Assembly: GCA_903858815.1 (NCBI GenBank)
Contig: CAIOKE010000363.1
Coordinates: 62,001-126,000 of the forward strand
Origin: an uncultured Planctomycetaceae bacterium
GTDB lineage: Bacteria > Planctomycetota > Planctomycetia > Planctomycetales > Planctomycetaceae
Length of the DNA stretch: 64,000 bases
Reading direction: 5' to 3'
Shown piece by piece: positions 62,991 through 64,000 of the stretch. Position 1 is the first letter of the stretch. The number at the start of each line of letters is the position of its first letter. A program made the translations under genes and the position numbers. The notes below the pieces were generated by a model. It did no database searches. It was not told where the DNA came from and worked only from the letters and a program-made list of their open reading frames with translations.

Positions 62991-63800
62991 ATGTCCAGCC
63001 AAACTGAATCGACTGAAATTGTTCTGTGGAAAGAGATTCGACAGCGAGCTGCGCAGCGAGCGGCTGACGAGCCTGTTCTTGCCAGTTTTCTGCATGCGAC
63101 GATATTGAATCATCAGCAGTTGTCGGAGGCGGTCAGTTTTCATCTGGCTGGCAAACTGTCATCTGAGACGCTTCCGGCGATGCAATTGCGAGAGATTATG
63201 CAGGAGGCGATGTCGGTTGAACCGGGGATTCTGCAGGCGATTTGTGCAGATATGAAAGCGGTTCTGGAGCGGGATCCGGCGGTGAAATGCTGTCTGGTGC
63301 CGCTGTTATTTCTGAAGGGCGTTCATGCACTGGCGGCGTGGCGTGTGGCATCGTGGTTGTGGCGTCAGGGTCGTGAATTGATGGCGTTGTATCTGCAGAA
63401 TCGGATTTCCGAGAAATTCGGGGTGGATATTCATCCGGCGGCTCGGATTGGTCGTGGAATTCTGATGGATCATGCGACATCGATCGTCATTGGTGAAACG
63501 GCGGTGATTGAGGATGACGTATCGTTGCTGCATGAGGTGACACTGGGTGGGACGGGTAAGGCGACGGGGGATCGTCATCCGAAGGTGCGTCGGGGCGTTT
63601 TGATTGGTGCTGGAGCGAAGATTCTGGGGAACGTGGAGATTGGTGTGGGAGCCAAGGTGGGTGCGGGCAGTGTTGTGCTGCGGGATGTGCCACCGAGCTG
63701 TACTGTGGCGGGTGTTCCTGCGGTTGTGGTGGGTCGTCCGATCGGCAGTTCCCCGGCTCTGGACATGGATCACGGGATCGGCTCGGGGGACGCGATTTGA
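62991..63800 (+). CDS. cysE: serine O-acetyltransferase
   Basis: 269 residues from the ATG at 62991; the frame is open to 62919. A helical N-terminal region (AADEPVLASFLHATILNHQQ) precedes the left-handed beta-helix of hexapeptide repeats: VDIHPAARIGRGILMDHATS, VIGETAVIEDDVSLLHEVTL with catalytic His and Asp, GGTGK, RRGVLIGAGAKILGNVEIG and the C-terminal PSCTVAGVPAVVVG. It acetylates serine with acetyl-CoA in cysteine synthesis. Longer N-terminus than EpsC type, close to E. coli CysE length. No adjacent cysK. Confidence 0.92.
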   Translation: MSSQTESTEIVLWKEIRQRAAQRAADEPVLASFLHATILNHQQLSEAVSFHLAGKLSSETLPAMQLREIMQEAMSVEPGILQAICADMKAVLERDPAVKCCLVPLLFLKGVHALAAWRVASWLWRQGRELMALYLQNRISEKFGVDIHPAARIGRGILMDHATSIVIGETAVIEDDVSLLHEVTLGGTGKATGDRHPKVRRGVLIGAGAKILGNVEIGVGAKVGAGSVVLRDVPPSCTVAGVPAVVVGRPIGSSPALDMDHGIGSGDAI

Positions 63801-63986
63801 GGGGTTTTGACCGTCTGCAGCAGCTGTGGCCAGCGATTCTTTGAGAATTCCCGCTGGAGACGCGGGGAAACGGATTGAGGCGTGTGCGGCGGGTCTATGA
63901 TGGCGGGTGCCGGTCTTTCCGGCTGCGTGGTGTTGAATTTGCGTGTGTTATTTCAGGTTTTGGTCACAATTTTTCAGGCAGTGCTC

Positions 63987-64000
63987 ATGACTGACCCGAC
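63987..64000 (+). CDS. possible start of a gene truncated by the window edge
   Basis: An ATG at 63987 opens MTDP and runs off the window. It is only a candidate; the upstream 186 bases after cysE show no other gene. Confidence 0.25.

Noticed and set aside
1-64000. tRNA, rRNA or tmRNA genes
   Set aside because: A search by eye for T-arm motifs and rRNA-conserved strings on both strands found only coding-sequence coincidences.

Overview
The window reads as chromosomal DNA of a planctomycete (class Planctomycetia). The evidence is a DUF1559 prepilin-type protein with an H-X9-DG motif, a degraded second copy of the same family, a large DUF1549/DUF1553 (PSCyt/PSD) protein, a TIGR03067-type lipoprotein, many secreted proteins of unknown function, ECF sigma factors, and G+C-rich DNA. 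I found no tRNA, rRNA or CRISPR array. Genes lie on both strands in short operons.

Region by region. 0-9.6 kb: a secreted protein cut by the left edge, a CrtI/RetSat-like oxidoreductase, a STAS-domain protein, the primary sigma factor RpoD with a long structured leader and a clear terminator, a LamG/propeller secreted protein and a beta-hydroxyacid dehydrogenase. 10-18.5 kb: an HtrA-type protease, phosphatidylserine synthase, an EamA transporter, a translationally coupled pair (an 876-residue helical protein and a PLP-fold pseudoenzyme), and a PQQ-propeller protein. 18.5-30 kb: an ECF sigma factor with a membrane partner, a decayed DUF1559/lipoprotein pair, a 3-methyladenine DNA glycosylase, a ribosomal S1-like protein followed by a membrane-anchored pseudokinase, and a thioredoxin/haem/copper-monooxygenase/EF-hand fusion followed by an esterase. 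30-37.3 kb: pyrophosphatase, glutamine synthetase with a sigma-54-like promoter, the DUF1549/DUF1553 protein, a second ECF sigma factor and ApbE. 37.4-42.5 kb: an accessory patch of small lipoproteins and membrane proteins, then an HUH (RAYT-like) transposase lying inside an array of GGGGACAC repeats. 42.5-64 kb: an M14-type deacylase, DAHP synthase, NAD(P)HX epimerase, a complete phosphate module (pstS-pstC-pstA-pstB, phoU, phoB) with two matching PHO-box-like sites, a [2Fe-2S] ferredoxin, a DUF1559 gene behind a cobalamin riboswitch, pyrE, a UbiA-family prenyltransferase, a HAD phosphatase, moeA, an RluA-type pseudouridine synthase, a lipid kinase/cytidylyltransferase-like membrane protein, a Tat-exported amidohydrolase, two more secreted proteins and cysE.

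The main points for follow-up are: (1) a cobalamin riboswitch immediately ahead of a DUF1559 pseudopilin-like gene; (2) two copies of an 11-bp-spaced TTAACA direct repeat, before pstS and before phoU, with no PhoR kinase in view; (3) the HUH transposase with its flanking repeat array, plus a second dispersed family of GTAG-anchored hairpins; (4) a D-threonine-aldolase-like protein lacking the PLP lysine and metal ligands, coupled to a large helical protein; (5) a change in sign of strand G/C skew between about 37 and 42.5 kb, independent of gene direction; (6) a frameshifted, internally deleted DUF1559/lipoprotein pair. All functional calls come from reading motifs by eye; no database search was run.
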